Below, piece by piece: positions 1 to 7,851 of a stretch of DNA of 64,000 bases. The notes beneath the pieces were generated by a model that had not been told where the DNA came from, ran no database searches, and was given only the letters and a program-made list of their open reading frames with translations. The first letter of the stretch is position 1, and each line of letters opens with the position of its first letter. The position numbers and the translations under genes were made by a program. The DNA is from a bacterium (GTDB lineage Bacteria > UBP6 > UBA1177): assembly GCA_022703485.1 (NCBI GenBank), contig JAKLDO010000003.1, positions 1-64,000 on the forward strand, given 5' to 3'.

Positions 1-118
1 AAAGCACAAAAGAACTGTCAAGTCAAAATATAAGTATAAAATACATATCATGAAATTGACTTTATTTTGTCTAACTGATAATCTTCGTGGATTATTGGAA
101 CTGTTTGCGGGAGCCGTT

Positions 119-1627
119 TTGAATACAAATAACAGCATTGAGATAGAAGAGAAATATATCGGCACGGTAATTAACCAGCGATATAAAATACTTAAGCGGA
201 TCGGTGTCGGCGGCATGGGGAATGTCTATCTTGCCGAACACGAGATACTGCGCAAGAAAGTCGCCATCAAGATACTTCATTTTGAGCAGAGCAAGAGAAA
301 GGACACCCTTGAAAGATTCAAGAGAGAAGCTATCGCCGCATCCAATATGGGACAGGCGAATATAGTCGATGTAACCGACTTCGGATACACTGATGAGGGG
401 AACGCTTACTTCGTCATGGAATTTGTCGAAGGAAGCTCTCTTGCCGAAACAATAAGAAATCACAAGACACTTCCGCTTGAATTTGCGGTATCTGTCGCAT
501 CACAGATAGCCGTGGCTCTTTATTCAGCACACGGAAAGGGTATAATCCACAGAGATCTCAAGCCCGAGAACATACTTATCACTGAAAAGGACGGCATCTA
601 TCCTTTCGTGAAGATAGTTGACTTCGGCATCTCGAAGATACTTCATGATGAGATCAACAAAAAGGATAAGCCCAAGACCCTGACAAAATCGGGAGCCATA
701 TTCGGAACACCTGAGTATATGTCGCCTGAACAGGCCGGAGGGAACAATGTGGAGCCGGCATCGGACATATATTCACTGGGCATAATAATCTACGAAATGG
801 TCACTGGTCGCATCCCTTTCAGCGATAATAACTACATGAAGGTCCTTCACAAGCACCAGTACGAATTTCCCGATCTGCCTTCATCCGTAAATACTTCCAT
901 TCCCGCCGACGTTGACGCTCTGATAATGAAATGCCTTGAAAAGAAGCCGTTCAACCGCTACGGAAGCATGCTTCTTCTGCTCGGCGACCTTAAGAAGATC
1001 TATATAAATCACAACCTTGAAAAGAAACTTAGCCTTGCCTTTGTATTTAATTCAGGGACTGTTGCTACCGAAACTAACAACAGAACTGTCGAAAAAGGGA
1101 TCTCCGGAGAGGAGATAATGAAGATCCTTAATGCCGAATCCTCGGCCGAGGCTGAATTCAAGGAAAGCAGAAGCACCGGCAATATGCTCAAGATCGCAGT
1201 TATACTTTTCATTCTGATAGCCGGCGGATTCGTGGTCTATAGTTTCATAAACAAAAGCAGGAGTCCGGTCGTCGTAATAAACGAAAAGATGGCGGACCAG
1301 AAGATAAAAGACAGCGAAGTGCCTGATACCGACACAACCGGTGAGACAAAAAAGAAAAAGGAAAAAGAAAAACCTGTCCAGTATGTCAAAAAGGCGAAAA
1401 CCATAACTCTCACGGTCAATTCCAATGTGAAAGGTGTGAAAGTCTATGATAAGGATACGGGAAAGACGGTCTGCATCGCTCCGTGTTCGAAGAAACTCCC
1501 GAAAAACGATGGAGGCGTTCTTCTTCTGGGTTTCGAATACGATGACTTTTCCATCAAACCCATGGCGATAACGCTTGATAAGGACATGATCGTCAATTTA
1601 AACCTCAAAACTTCCGGAGGCGAATAG
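119..1627 (+). CDS. Membrane-anchored Ser/Thr protein kinase (PknB type)
   Basis: Eukaryotic-like kinase that phosphorylates Ser/Thr of partner proteins at the inner membrane. Numbered from a TTG at 119, the glycine loop GVGGMGNV is at 29-36, the ATP-anchoring Lys is 51, the catalytic loop HRDLKPEN starts at 144 and DFG at 168, followed by GTPEYMSPE; all key residues are intact. A single membrane segment lies at about 356-377, then a Lys/Glu-rich linker and a C-terminal domain of about 75 residues resembling PEGA domains, predicted outside the membrane. An ATG at 50 is in frame but has no ribosome site and adds 23 unrelated residues; TTG 119 has GGAG 5 nt upstream, so I prefer it. The stop overlaps the next start by 1 nt, so it is probably co-transcribed with the PIN-PhoH gene. 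Substrates cannot be told from the sequence. Confidence 0.88.
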   Translation: MNTNNSIEIEEKYIGTVINQRYKILKRIGVGGMGNVYLAEHEILRKKVAIKILHFEQSKRKDTLERFKREAIAASNMGQANIVDVTDFGYTDEGNAYFVMEFVEGSSLAETIRNHKTLPLEFAVSVASQIAVALYSAHGKGIIHRDLKPENILITEKDGIYPFVKIVDFGISKILHDEINKKDKPKTLTKSGAIFGTPEYMSPEQAGGNNVEPASDIYSLGIIIYEMVTGRIPFSDNNYMKVLHKHQYEFPDLPSSVNTSIPADVDALIMKCLEKKPFNRYGSMLLLLGDLKKIYINHNLEKKLSLAFVFNSGTVATETNNRTVEKGISGEEIMKILNAESSAEAEFKESRSTGNMLKIAVILFILIAGGFVVYSFINKSRSPVVVINEKMADQKIKDSEVPDTDTTGETKKKKEKEKPVQYVKKAKTITLTVNSNVKGVKVYDKDTGKTVCIAPCSKKLPKNDGGVLLLGFEYDDFSIKPMAITLDKDMIVNLNLKTSGGE

Positions 1628-2952
1628 TGGTGAAAAAGATATTTGTGCTTGATACCAATGTTATAATCTCTGATCCGAAGGCGATATTCAATTTTGATGA
1701 GCATGACATAATAATTCCTATAGTCGTTGTCGAGGAGCTTGACAAGTTCAAGAAGGACATGAACCAGGTCGGTCTGGCGGCAAGGGCTTTTGCAAGGCAT
1801 ATCGAAGAGCTTAGAAAAAAAGGGCGGCTTGTCGAAGGTGTTGCACTTGAAAGCGGCGGCACCATCAGGATAGATATAACCGGGGACATAGACCTTCCCG
1901 GTCCGAAGCTCAACAACAGCTATGCTGACAACATCATTCTTGCATCAGCGTACAAGATAACAAAGGATAATCCGGACCGTGAAGTAACTCTGGTCAGCAA
2001 GGATGTCAATCTCAGGATAAAAGCAGATGTTCTCGGGATCAGGGCCGATACATACCGTAACGATACGGTAAATTTCAATCAGCTTCCCAAAGGATATGAG
2101 ACCCTTGCTGTTGAAGGCGCTCTCATTGACAGGATATTCGAGAGCCGCAAAATACCGATGGACGATCTCAAAGGAACTGAATTCGAGCAGGCTCATTCTA
2201 ACAAGTTCTTCATGCTTACCGACAAGGCTAACGATCAGCATCAGGCGGTTGTCAGGATAGATCCGTTCGATAAATGTCTTGTTCCTCTGAAGCAGTTCAA
2301 GGATGTGTGGGGTCTCAGGGCGAGAAATTTCGGACAGAAACTGGCGCTCGACCTTCTGATGGATGACAGAATAAAGCTCGTTAGTCTGATGGGTTCGGCT
2401 GGAACGGGAAAAACACTGCTTGCCATAGCGTGCGGTCTCCAGAAATGTCTTGATGAAGGCAAATACACGAAAATGCTTGTCGCAAGGCCTATTTATCCCA
2501 TGGGAAAGGACATAGGCTTTCTTCCGGGAACAATTGAGGAGAAACTTAAACCGTGGATGCAGCCTGTGTTCGACAATCTTGAATATCTGCTTGCCGGATA
2601 TGATTCTGCCGGTTTCGGCAAGATGAACGACCTCCTCAGCAGCGGTGTCATCGAAGTCGAAGCTCTCACATACATCAGGGGAAGGAGCATTCCTGAGCAG
2701 TTCATAATCGTCGATGAGGCGCAGAACCTTACTCCGCATGAAGTTAAAACTATAGTTTCAAGGGTCGGAGAGAACACGAAGATAGTTCTTACGGGAGACC
2801 CTTACCAGATAGACAACCCCTACATGAACGAATCCAACAACGGTCTGAGCTATATCGTTGACAGATTCAAGGACCTTTCGCTGGCAGGGCACATAACACT
2901 TGAAAAAGGTGAAAGATCGGCCCTTGCTAATGCCGCTGCGGAGCTTTTATGA
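1627..2952 (+). CDS. PIN-PhoH fusion ATPase
   Basis: An N-terminal PIN nuclease-like domain (about 1-130, opening with the acidic motif LDTNVIISDP) is fused to a PhoH P-loop ATPase. Walker A GSAGTGKT is near 256 and the Walker B/DEAQ box VDEAQN near 362, followed by the family motif LTGDPYQID. This is the PhoH2/YlaK architecture, proposed to be an RNA helicase-nuclease; the length of 441 is usual. Translation starts at tandem GTG codons (1627, 1630) behind GGAGG at 1616-1620, overlapping the kinase stop. The metallophosphoesterase follows at 2954 with 1 nt between, and lipB after that, so the four genes look like one transcription unit. The biological target is not visible here. Confidence 0.9.
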   Translation: MVKKIFVLDTNVIISDPKAIFNFDEHDIIIPIVVVEELDKFKKDMNQVGLAARAFARHIEELRKKGRLVEGVALESGGTIRIDITGDIDLPGPKLNNSYADNIILASAYKITKDNPDREVTLVSKDVNLRIKADVLGIRADTYRNDTVNFNQLPKGYETLAVEGALIDRIFESRKIPMDDLKGTEFEQAHSNKFFMLTDKANDQHQAVVRIDPFDKCLVPLKQFKDVWGLRARNFGQKLALDLLMDDRIKLVSLMGSAGTGKTLLAIACGLQKCLDEGKYTKMLVARPIYPMGKDIGFLPGTIEEKLKPWMQPVFDNLEYLLAGYDSAGFGKMNDLLSSGVIEVEALTYIRGRSIPEQFIIVDEAQNLTPHEVKTIVSRVGENTKIVLTGDPYQIDNPYMNESNNGLSYIVDRFKDLSLAGHITLEKGERSALANAAAELL

Positions 2953-2953
2953 T

Positions 2954-3703
2954 ATGAAGATCGCCGTACTGGGTGACATACATTCCAATCTCCCGGCTCT
3001 TGAAGCTGTACTCAGGGAGATAAAGAACATTTCACCTGATGCGGTCTTTTTTACAGGGGATGCAGTAGGATACGGTCCGTGGCCCGGAGAGACCCTTGAC
3101 CTTCTCAGAGAGACTGTCCATGCCGGGGTTCTGGGTAATCACGATGCCGCAGTTGTCGGAAAGACGGATGTTTCGGATTATTATGATGCTGTGAGATATG
3201 TCATCAACTGGACAATAGATTCTCTTTCCAATGAGCAGTACGGATTTCTCGACAGACTGAAATATATTCATTCTGAAAGTGAAAAAGGCTCTTTCATTTT
3301 GTCGCACGGTTCTCCGAGAATGCCGGAAAGATATGATTATGTGTTCAGCAGTAAAGGAGTGAACAGACTTTATGAGGTCAGACAGTTCCTTAAAGGCGTA
3401 AATTTTGTGGGACACAGCCACTATATGAACCTTTTTGTGATGACAGGGGACGATAAGTCAATAGAGCTTAACATTTCATCAAAAGATGTCTCTGTAGACT
3501 ATCCCAACCCGGTGATATGCGTCTGCGGATCTGTCGGACAGCCTAGAGACGGCGACAACAGAGCAGGGTTTGTCACATATGATACGGAGAAGAAAAGAGT
3601 TCAATTCCACAGGGTTGAATATGATATCGAGAAAACGATAAAGAAAATAAAGAGCCTTAAGCTTCCGGGCTCGTTCGGTGAAAGGTTGAGAAATGGCTAC
3701 TGA
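2954..3703 (+). CDS. Calcineurin-like metallophosphoesterase
   Basis: Cytosolic phosphoesterase of the two-metal calcineurin superfamily (YfcE/MJ0936-like). Metal ligands are visible as GDIHSN (7-12), the GD pair in FFTGDAVGYG, GNHD, a late SHGSP and the C-terminal GHSHY. The length of 249 residues fits the family. I start it at ATG 2954, directly after the PhoH stop, because the upstream in-frame residues lie inside the PhoH gene and do not resemble the family. It overlaps lipB by 11 nt. The substrate (cyclic nucleotide, phosphodiester or phosphoprotein) cannot be deduced; the kinase four genes earlier is only weak context for a phosphoprotein role. Confidence 0.85.
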   Translation: MKIAVLGDIHSNLPALEAVLREIKNISPDAVFFTGDAVGYGPWPGETLDLLRETVHAGVLGNHDAAVVGKTDVSDYYDAVRYVINWTIDSLSNEQYGFLDRLKYIHSESEKGSFILSHGSPRMPERYDYVFSSKGVNRLYEVRQFLKGVNFVGHSHYMNLFVMTGDDKSIELNISSKDVSVDYPNPVICVCGSVGQPRDGDNRAGFVTYDTEKKRVQFHRVEYDIEKTIKKIKSLKLPGSFGERLRNGY

Positions 3704-4340
3704 GATAAATTACAGAATATTTCCGGACCCTCAGGATTACGGTGAGATGCTTCTGCTTCAGGAAAGGACCCGCAATGAGATAATCGAAGGGAAGAATTGC
3801 GGGACAATATATTTTCTGGAGCACGATCCGGTCTATACATCCGGTCTCAGAGGTACGGATGACCAGTTCATAAGACCGCTGAACGGAATTCCTGTGCATA
3901 AGATCAAAAGAGGAGGAGAGCTTACATGGCACGGTCCCGGTCAGCTTGTCCTGTATCCGGTCGTTGATATAAGAAAAGCCGGATTCTCATCGATCAGGGA
4001 GTTCGTAAATTTTTTCGGACTGACCATCGAATCTGTGTTAAGAGAGTATTGCGGAATAAGCAAAGCAGCATGGATAGAGGAGAAGGCCGGTGTGTGGGTG
4101 GAAGACAGGAAGATAGCTTTTTCAGGACTTCATTTCAGAAAGTTTGTTCCGGTACACGGTTATTCTCTGAACATCGATCCCGACCTCAAATCGTTCTCAA
4201 GTATAGTTCCTTGCGGTATGCCGGACTGTAAGATAACTTCAATAAAGAACGAAACCGGTAAAAACCACAGTATTGAAAGCATTTCAAGGCAGATACTTCT
4301 CAAGGCAGGGAAGAGAATAACCGGATTAACGGTGTTTTAG
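3693..4340 (+). CDS. lipB: Lipoyl(octanoyl) transferase LipB
   Basis: Transfers octanoate from octanoyl-ACP to the lipoyl domains of 2-oxoacid dehydrogenases and the glycine cleavage H protein, the first step of endogenous lipoate synthesis. The signature RGGELTWHGPGQLVLYPV is near 72, the conserved Lys is in KIAFSGLH, and the acyl-thioester Cys is at 174 in PCGMPDCKI. At 215 residues it is full length. It overlaps the phosphoesterase by 11 nt and appears to end the first operon; a lipoprotein gene follows after 10 nt. No lipA is in the window. Confidence 0.95.
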   Translation: MATEINYRIFPDPQDYGEMLLLQERTRNEIIEGKNCGTIYFLEHDPVYTSGLRGTDDQFIRPLNGIPVHKIKRGGELTWHGPGQLVLYPVVDIRKAGFSSIREFVNFFGLTIESVLREYCGISKAAWIEEKAGVWVEDRKIAFSGLHFRKFVPVHGYSLNIDPDLKSFSSIVPCGMPDCKITSIKNETGKNHSIESISRQILLKAGKRITGLTVF

Positions 4341-4350
4341 AGGTGAAAAA

Positions 4351-4944
4351 ATGAAAAAGATGATGTTCCTGTTAATGGTTCTTATCACAGTGCTGTTCGT
4401 TTCATGCAGCACGGATAAAAAAGAGAAACCTCCCCATGAATCCGATTACAAGACATCAGCCATGAAGTACATGCCGCTTAGCATCGGCAATGAATGGAAA
4501 TACAAGGTAAACTATTTCGGTTCTTCCGGTGAAGTCGATATCAAGATAACTGCAACAGACGGAGAGTGGTTCCTTGATAACAGGGGCGGAAAGCTCAAGT
4601 GTGATAAAAGAGGTGTCAGGGATGAAAACAGGTACATTCTGATGTTCCCGCTTCAGAGAGAGCCGTGGGTCTCAATCATAGATAATAAGACCAGAGAGCT
4701 CAGGACAACTGTCGGGGTTGACGAAAAAGTAAGTGTGCCTGCCGGCAGTTTTGAAGGCGCCGTCAAAGTTCACACACTTCTTGAGATACCGGGAGGAAAG
4801 GCGCTTCATTCATATCATTATTTTGTTTCAGGAGTGGGCATAGTGAAGATCCAGACCTTCCTTGAGGATGTGAAAGAGGGGAAGATGCTGTCTCAGACCT
4901 CTACTGAACTAGTGGAATATACAATAAATAATGGCAAAAATTGA
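4351..4944 (+). CDS. Small lipoprotein, unknown function
   Basis: 197 residues. A hydrophobic signal ends in the lipobox VSCS, so Cys at about 20 should be acylated, followed by a short KKEKPPHES linker. The mature part begins with YMPLSIGNEWKYKVNYFG, the kind of segment seen in small beta-rich lipoproteins that report on sample-type extracellular proteins; I do not recognise a named family. It has a ribosome site (GAGGTG) before ATG 4351. Its stop codon lies inside the -35 box of the LysM gene promoter. Predicted to sit in the outer or inner membrane facing the periplasm. Confidence 0.8.
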   Translation: MKKMMFLLMVLITVLFVSCSTDKKEKPPHESDYKTSAMKYMPLSIGNEWKYKVNYFGSSGEVDIKITATDGEWFLDNRGGKLKCDKRGVRDENRYILMFPLQREPWVSIIDNKTRELRTTVGVDEKVSVPAGSFEGAVKVHTLLEIPGGKALHSYHYFVSGVGIVKIQTFLEDVKEGKMLSQTSTELVEYTINNGKN

Positions 4945-4968
4945 CAAACTTATGCTTAAGTGTATTAT
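4941..4968 (+). promoter_or_regulatory. Promoter of the LysM gene
   Basis: TTGACA at 4941-4946, a 16 nt spacer and TATTAT at 4963-4968, about 56 nt upstream of the LysM start. The -35 box overlaps the TGA of the preceding lipoprotein gene. Prediction by consensus only. Confidence 0.6.
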
Positions 4969-5024
4969 TGTATGCGTAATTGTTGTATAATTTAGCATAT
5001 TTTTATGGAAGTGAGGAGATAAAG

Positions 5025-6188
5025 ATGAAAAAAATGCTGCTGGTGCTTTTTATGGTTCCCGCAATGCTGTTTAGCGAGGAATTTGCTGCTCCGGGAAGTG
5101 CTGAGGAAGTTCCCGTTCCTTCATTCATAAATCTTGACACGGTTGATCTCAGCATAGCTCCTGAAAAGCACGAGGTTGTTGCCGGTGATACACTCTGGGA
5201 CCTGAGCAATACTTACCTTAAGAGTCCGTGGTACTGGCCGAAAGTGTGGTCCATGAACCCGCAGATCAGCAATCCCCACCTCATTTATCCGGGGGACATG
5301 ATCTCTTTCCGCTTTACAGGTGAAATGATAATGCCCAAAGGTGAAGGTGCTGAAGGCGGCATTTCGGGCGGTGAGTTTGAGGATGAAGGCGAGATCGATG
5401 CTGCGGCAAGGACCGGAAAGACCCTTGATGCCACTCCGGAAAGCTATAAAGAATATGTCAAACTGGGCGGAAAATACAGGATTGACAGATTCAAACAGAT
5501 CGAAGACACGGTTTTTGATCTTGTCTATAAAGGTTTTATTGAGAATAAAGCCATGACGGACCTTGGAAAGGTAATTGGTTCCTATGAGTCAAAGGAACTT
5601 CTTGCCACGGAAGATAATGTATATGTAAAACTCGGAAAAGTTTCTTTTGAAGTCGGTGAATATGTTGAATTCATTAATATAAAAGAGGATATCAAGCATC
5701 CTAAAACAAAAAAGAAGGTTGGAAAAATAATAGAGATAGTCGGCAGAGGCAAGGTTCTGGATGTGAACTCTGACAGGATCGCTACGGTCAAGATAGTTAA
5801 AGCGTTCGATTCCATCGAAAGAGGTTTTTTCATAAGAGAATACATAAAAACGGACTCAAACATCAAACTTGTTGAGTCAACGGCAGAAGTAAAGGCTACA
5901 ATAATAACAGGATATGATCCGACAGCTTTCTATGGTCCCAGCTATCTTGTATACATTGACAAAGGCTCAAAGGACGGGCTTGACAAAGGAATAATGCTTA
6001 CTGTCTACAGAAGAGGTGACGGACTGAACAGCCTCGATAAGAAAGTGAAAGAAAAGCAGCTTCCTCACGAAATGATCGGAGAACTTGTGGTAATGCAGAC
6101 ATTTGAAGATACATCCGTAGCTATAATCACAAAAAGCCTTACAGGGCTTGAAGCCGGAGATACGGCGATCTTAGGCAGTGTTGAATAG
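5025..6188 (+). CDS. Secreted LysM-domain protein
   Basis: 387 residues with a signal peptide cleaved near MLFSEE and no lipobox. A LysM domain (about 43-93, VVAGDTLWDLSNTYL to LIYPGDMISF) should bind peptidoglycan glycan strands; it has the Trp-rich insert typical of LysM proteins of this kind. The rest (about 140-387) is a conserved-looking all-beta or mixed region with no motif I can name. Start chosen at ATG 5025, behind GAGGAG at 5011-5016, which places the signal peptide at the N terminus. The 3' end overlaps the histidine kinase start by 11 nt, suggesting that the two are translated together. Unlike the secreted proteins with acidic stalks, it has no GCS tail. Confidence 0.85.
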   Translation: MKKMLLVLFMVPAMLFSEEFAAPGSAEEVPVPSFINLDTVDLSIAPEKHEVVAGDTLWDLSNTYLKSPWYWPKVWSMNPQISNPHLIYPGDMISFRFTGEMIMPKGEGAEGGISGGEFEDEGEIDAAARTGKTLDATPESYKEYVKLGGKYRIDRFKQIEDTVFDLVYKGFIENKAMTDLGKVIGSYESKELLATEDNVYVKLGKVSFEVGEYVEFINIKEDIKHPKTKKKVGKIIEIVGRGKVLDVNSDRIATVKIVKAFDSIERGFFIREYIKTDSNIKLVESTAEVKATIITGYDPTAFYGPSYLVYIDKGSKDGLDKGIMLTVYRRGDGLNSLDKKVKEKQLPHEMIGELVVMQTFEDTSVAIITKSLTGLEAGDTAILGSVE

Positions 6189-7836
6189 ATCATTACTTTT
6201 TTTATTACCTTTAATTGTTTCCGCAGCCGCATTCTTTTTTATTGAAGACCGTTCGAAGGATCTTCAACCTCAGAAAAATGATGAAATAGATGTATTTTAC
6301 AGACCGGGATATGCCGCCATCAATGAAATCGAGGTTCTTGACAGTTATATAAACAGGATATCAACGCCGGAGGAGTATCTTTTCTTCAGAGATTCCGTTA
6401 TTGAGTCTGCAAGGAAGATTGTCAGGGATGCTGATGCGGTTGCAGGCGGATGTGACGAAACAGTTTCTGTCAGACTTAAGCTCTTTCTCGAATCCATATC
6501 TCAGAGCATTGATGTTCTGATGAACGAGGATGCAGATGATGAAACAAGGAATGCCGCGCTTCTTAAAATAAAAGCCGATTCATGGAAACTTAAGGACCTG
6601 ATAGGACATGCTCTTAATAAAAGAACGGAACAGTCCTCAATTAATGAAGCGTTGAGGTATTCAGAGCTTAAAAAGATGAACAGGAACCTTTTCTGGATAC
6701 TTTTTACAGCAACTTTTCTCATGACAGTTCTGGCTCTGGTGTTTTACAGGATCTCTAAAAGTTCAAGAAAGACCGCTGAAAGCTCTCAGAAAGAACCGGT
6801 CAGGGATGATACAGCCGAAGATGAGCTTGTAAGGAAGCTTAACAGAGAGCAGATAATAAGCAGAAGAAAGGGAGAGCTTCTTGATACGATACCGGTCGGA
6901 ATATTCTCAAGCGACAATGCGGGGAATCTGACATACATCAATAAAAAGATGTCTGAATGGTTCAATGCAGGACCCGAACTCGCAGGTGACAGTGTAAAAG
7001 TCGTTTTCAGCAGGATGGGTATAGATTGTGCTGATTGCGGAAAATTCGTATTTGAAGGAAACATTTACTGGATAATGGAAAAAGAGATCAACAAAGAGGA
7101 TTTCTATTTTGTGAGGGATATAACGGAACAGGAGGAGCTTGCAAGAAAGCTGCTTGATTCGGAGAGACTCATATCAATAGGTGAAATGGCATCAAGGATC
7201 ACACATGAAATAAGAAATCCGCTCAGTACAATAAAGTTGAACAGTGAATATCTTGCAGAAAATGTTGTTGAACTTGATGATGCACAGATATCTGCTTCAA
7301 TAGAGCTTATTGTAAAAGAGGTCGTAAGGCTTGAATCCATAACTGACAAATATATGAACATGGTCCGTTACAGGAGCAATGATGAAAGCGAGGTGCTTAC
7401 AGCTATGCCTGTCGATCTTCTTCAGCTCGTTTCGTTCCATATGCCGGAATTTGAAAAAAGAAAAATAGATGTAAGTATCGAAAAATGCGCAGAATGTACA
7501 GTCTCGATAACTCTTTCGTCCTTCAAGGAGATAATGCTGAACCTGTTCAAGAATGCATGGGAGGAGCTCCCGGAAGGGGGAAAGGTGGTTGTGACGGGAA
7601 ATGTTGCAGGTAATATGATAGTGATTAAAATAGAAGACTCCGGAAGAGGTATTCCGGAAAGTGAGAGAGAGGCTGTGTTCAGGAATTTTTACACCAAAAA
7701 GCCGGGAGGCACAGGCATAGGACTGAGCCATTCGAGAAAGCTTGCGGTTGAGGCCGGGGGAAAACTTTACGCATCTGGATCAGGTCTCGGCGGGGCATGC
7801 ATGGTCCTTGAGCTACCTTTAAAAAATATAAACTGA
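6178..7836 (+). CDS. Membrane sensor histidine kinase with PAS domain
   Basis: 552 residues from a GTG at 6178 (a TTG at 6181 is the alternative). Two membrane segments (about 4-22 and 167-188) enclose a periplasmic sensor of about 145 residues. A PAS domain (about 230-310) contains a CADC motif. The HisKA helix has the phosphoacceptor His343 in THEIRNPL, and the HATPase domain shows N box NLFKNAWEE, DSGRGIPE and GTGIGLSHS. No response regulator gene is adjacent, so the partner is unknown. Overlap with the LysM gene suggests an envelope-related signal, and the subtilase starts 16 nt downstream. Length and motifs are complete. Confidence 0.9.
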   Translation: MLNRSLLFLLPLIVSAAAFFFIEDRSKDLQPQKNDEIDVFYRPGYAAINEIEVLDSYINRISTPEEYLFFRDSVIESARKIVRDADAVAGGCDETVSVRLKLFLESISQSIDVLMNEDADDETRNAALLKIKADSWKLKDLIGHALNKRTEQSSINEALRYSELKKMNRNLFWILFTATFLMTVLALVFYRISKSSRKTAESSQKEPVRDDTAEDELVRKLNREQIISRRKGELLDTIPVGIFSSDNAGNLTYINKKMSEWFNAGPELAGDSVKVVFSRMGIDCADCGKFVFEGNIYWIMEKEINKEDFYFVRDITEQEELARKLLDSERLISIGEMASRITHEIRNPLSTIKLNSEYLAENVVELDDAQISASIELIVKEVVRLESITDKYMNMVRYRSNDESEVLTAMPVDLLQLVSFHMPEFEKRKIDVSIEKCAECTVSITLSSFKEIMLNLFKNAWEELPEGGKVVVTGNVAGNMIVIKIEDSGRGIPESEREAVFRNFYTKKPGGTGIGLSHSRKLAVEAGGKLYASGSGLGGACMVLELPLKNIN

Positions 7837-7851
7837 CATAATGAGGCGGTC

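Noticed and set aside
50-118. Extra N terminus of the kinase from ATG 50
   Set aside because: No ribosome site and no family-like text; TTG 119 with GGAG in place is better supported.
2900-2953. Longer start for the phosphoesterase
   Set aside because: The added codons lie inside the PhoH gene in another frame and do not resemble the family.
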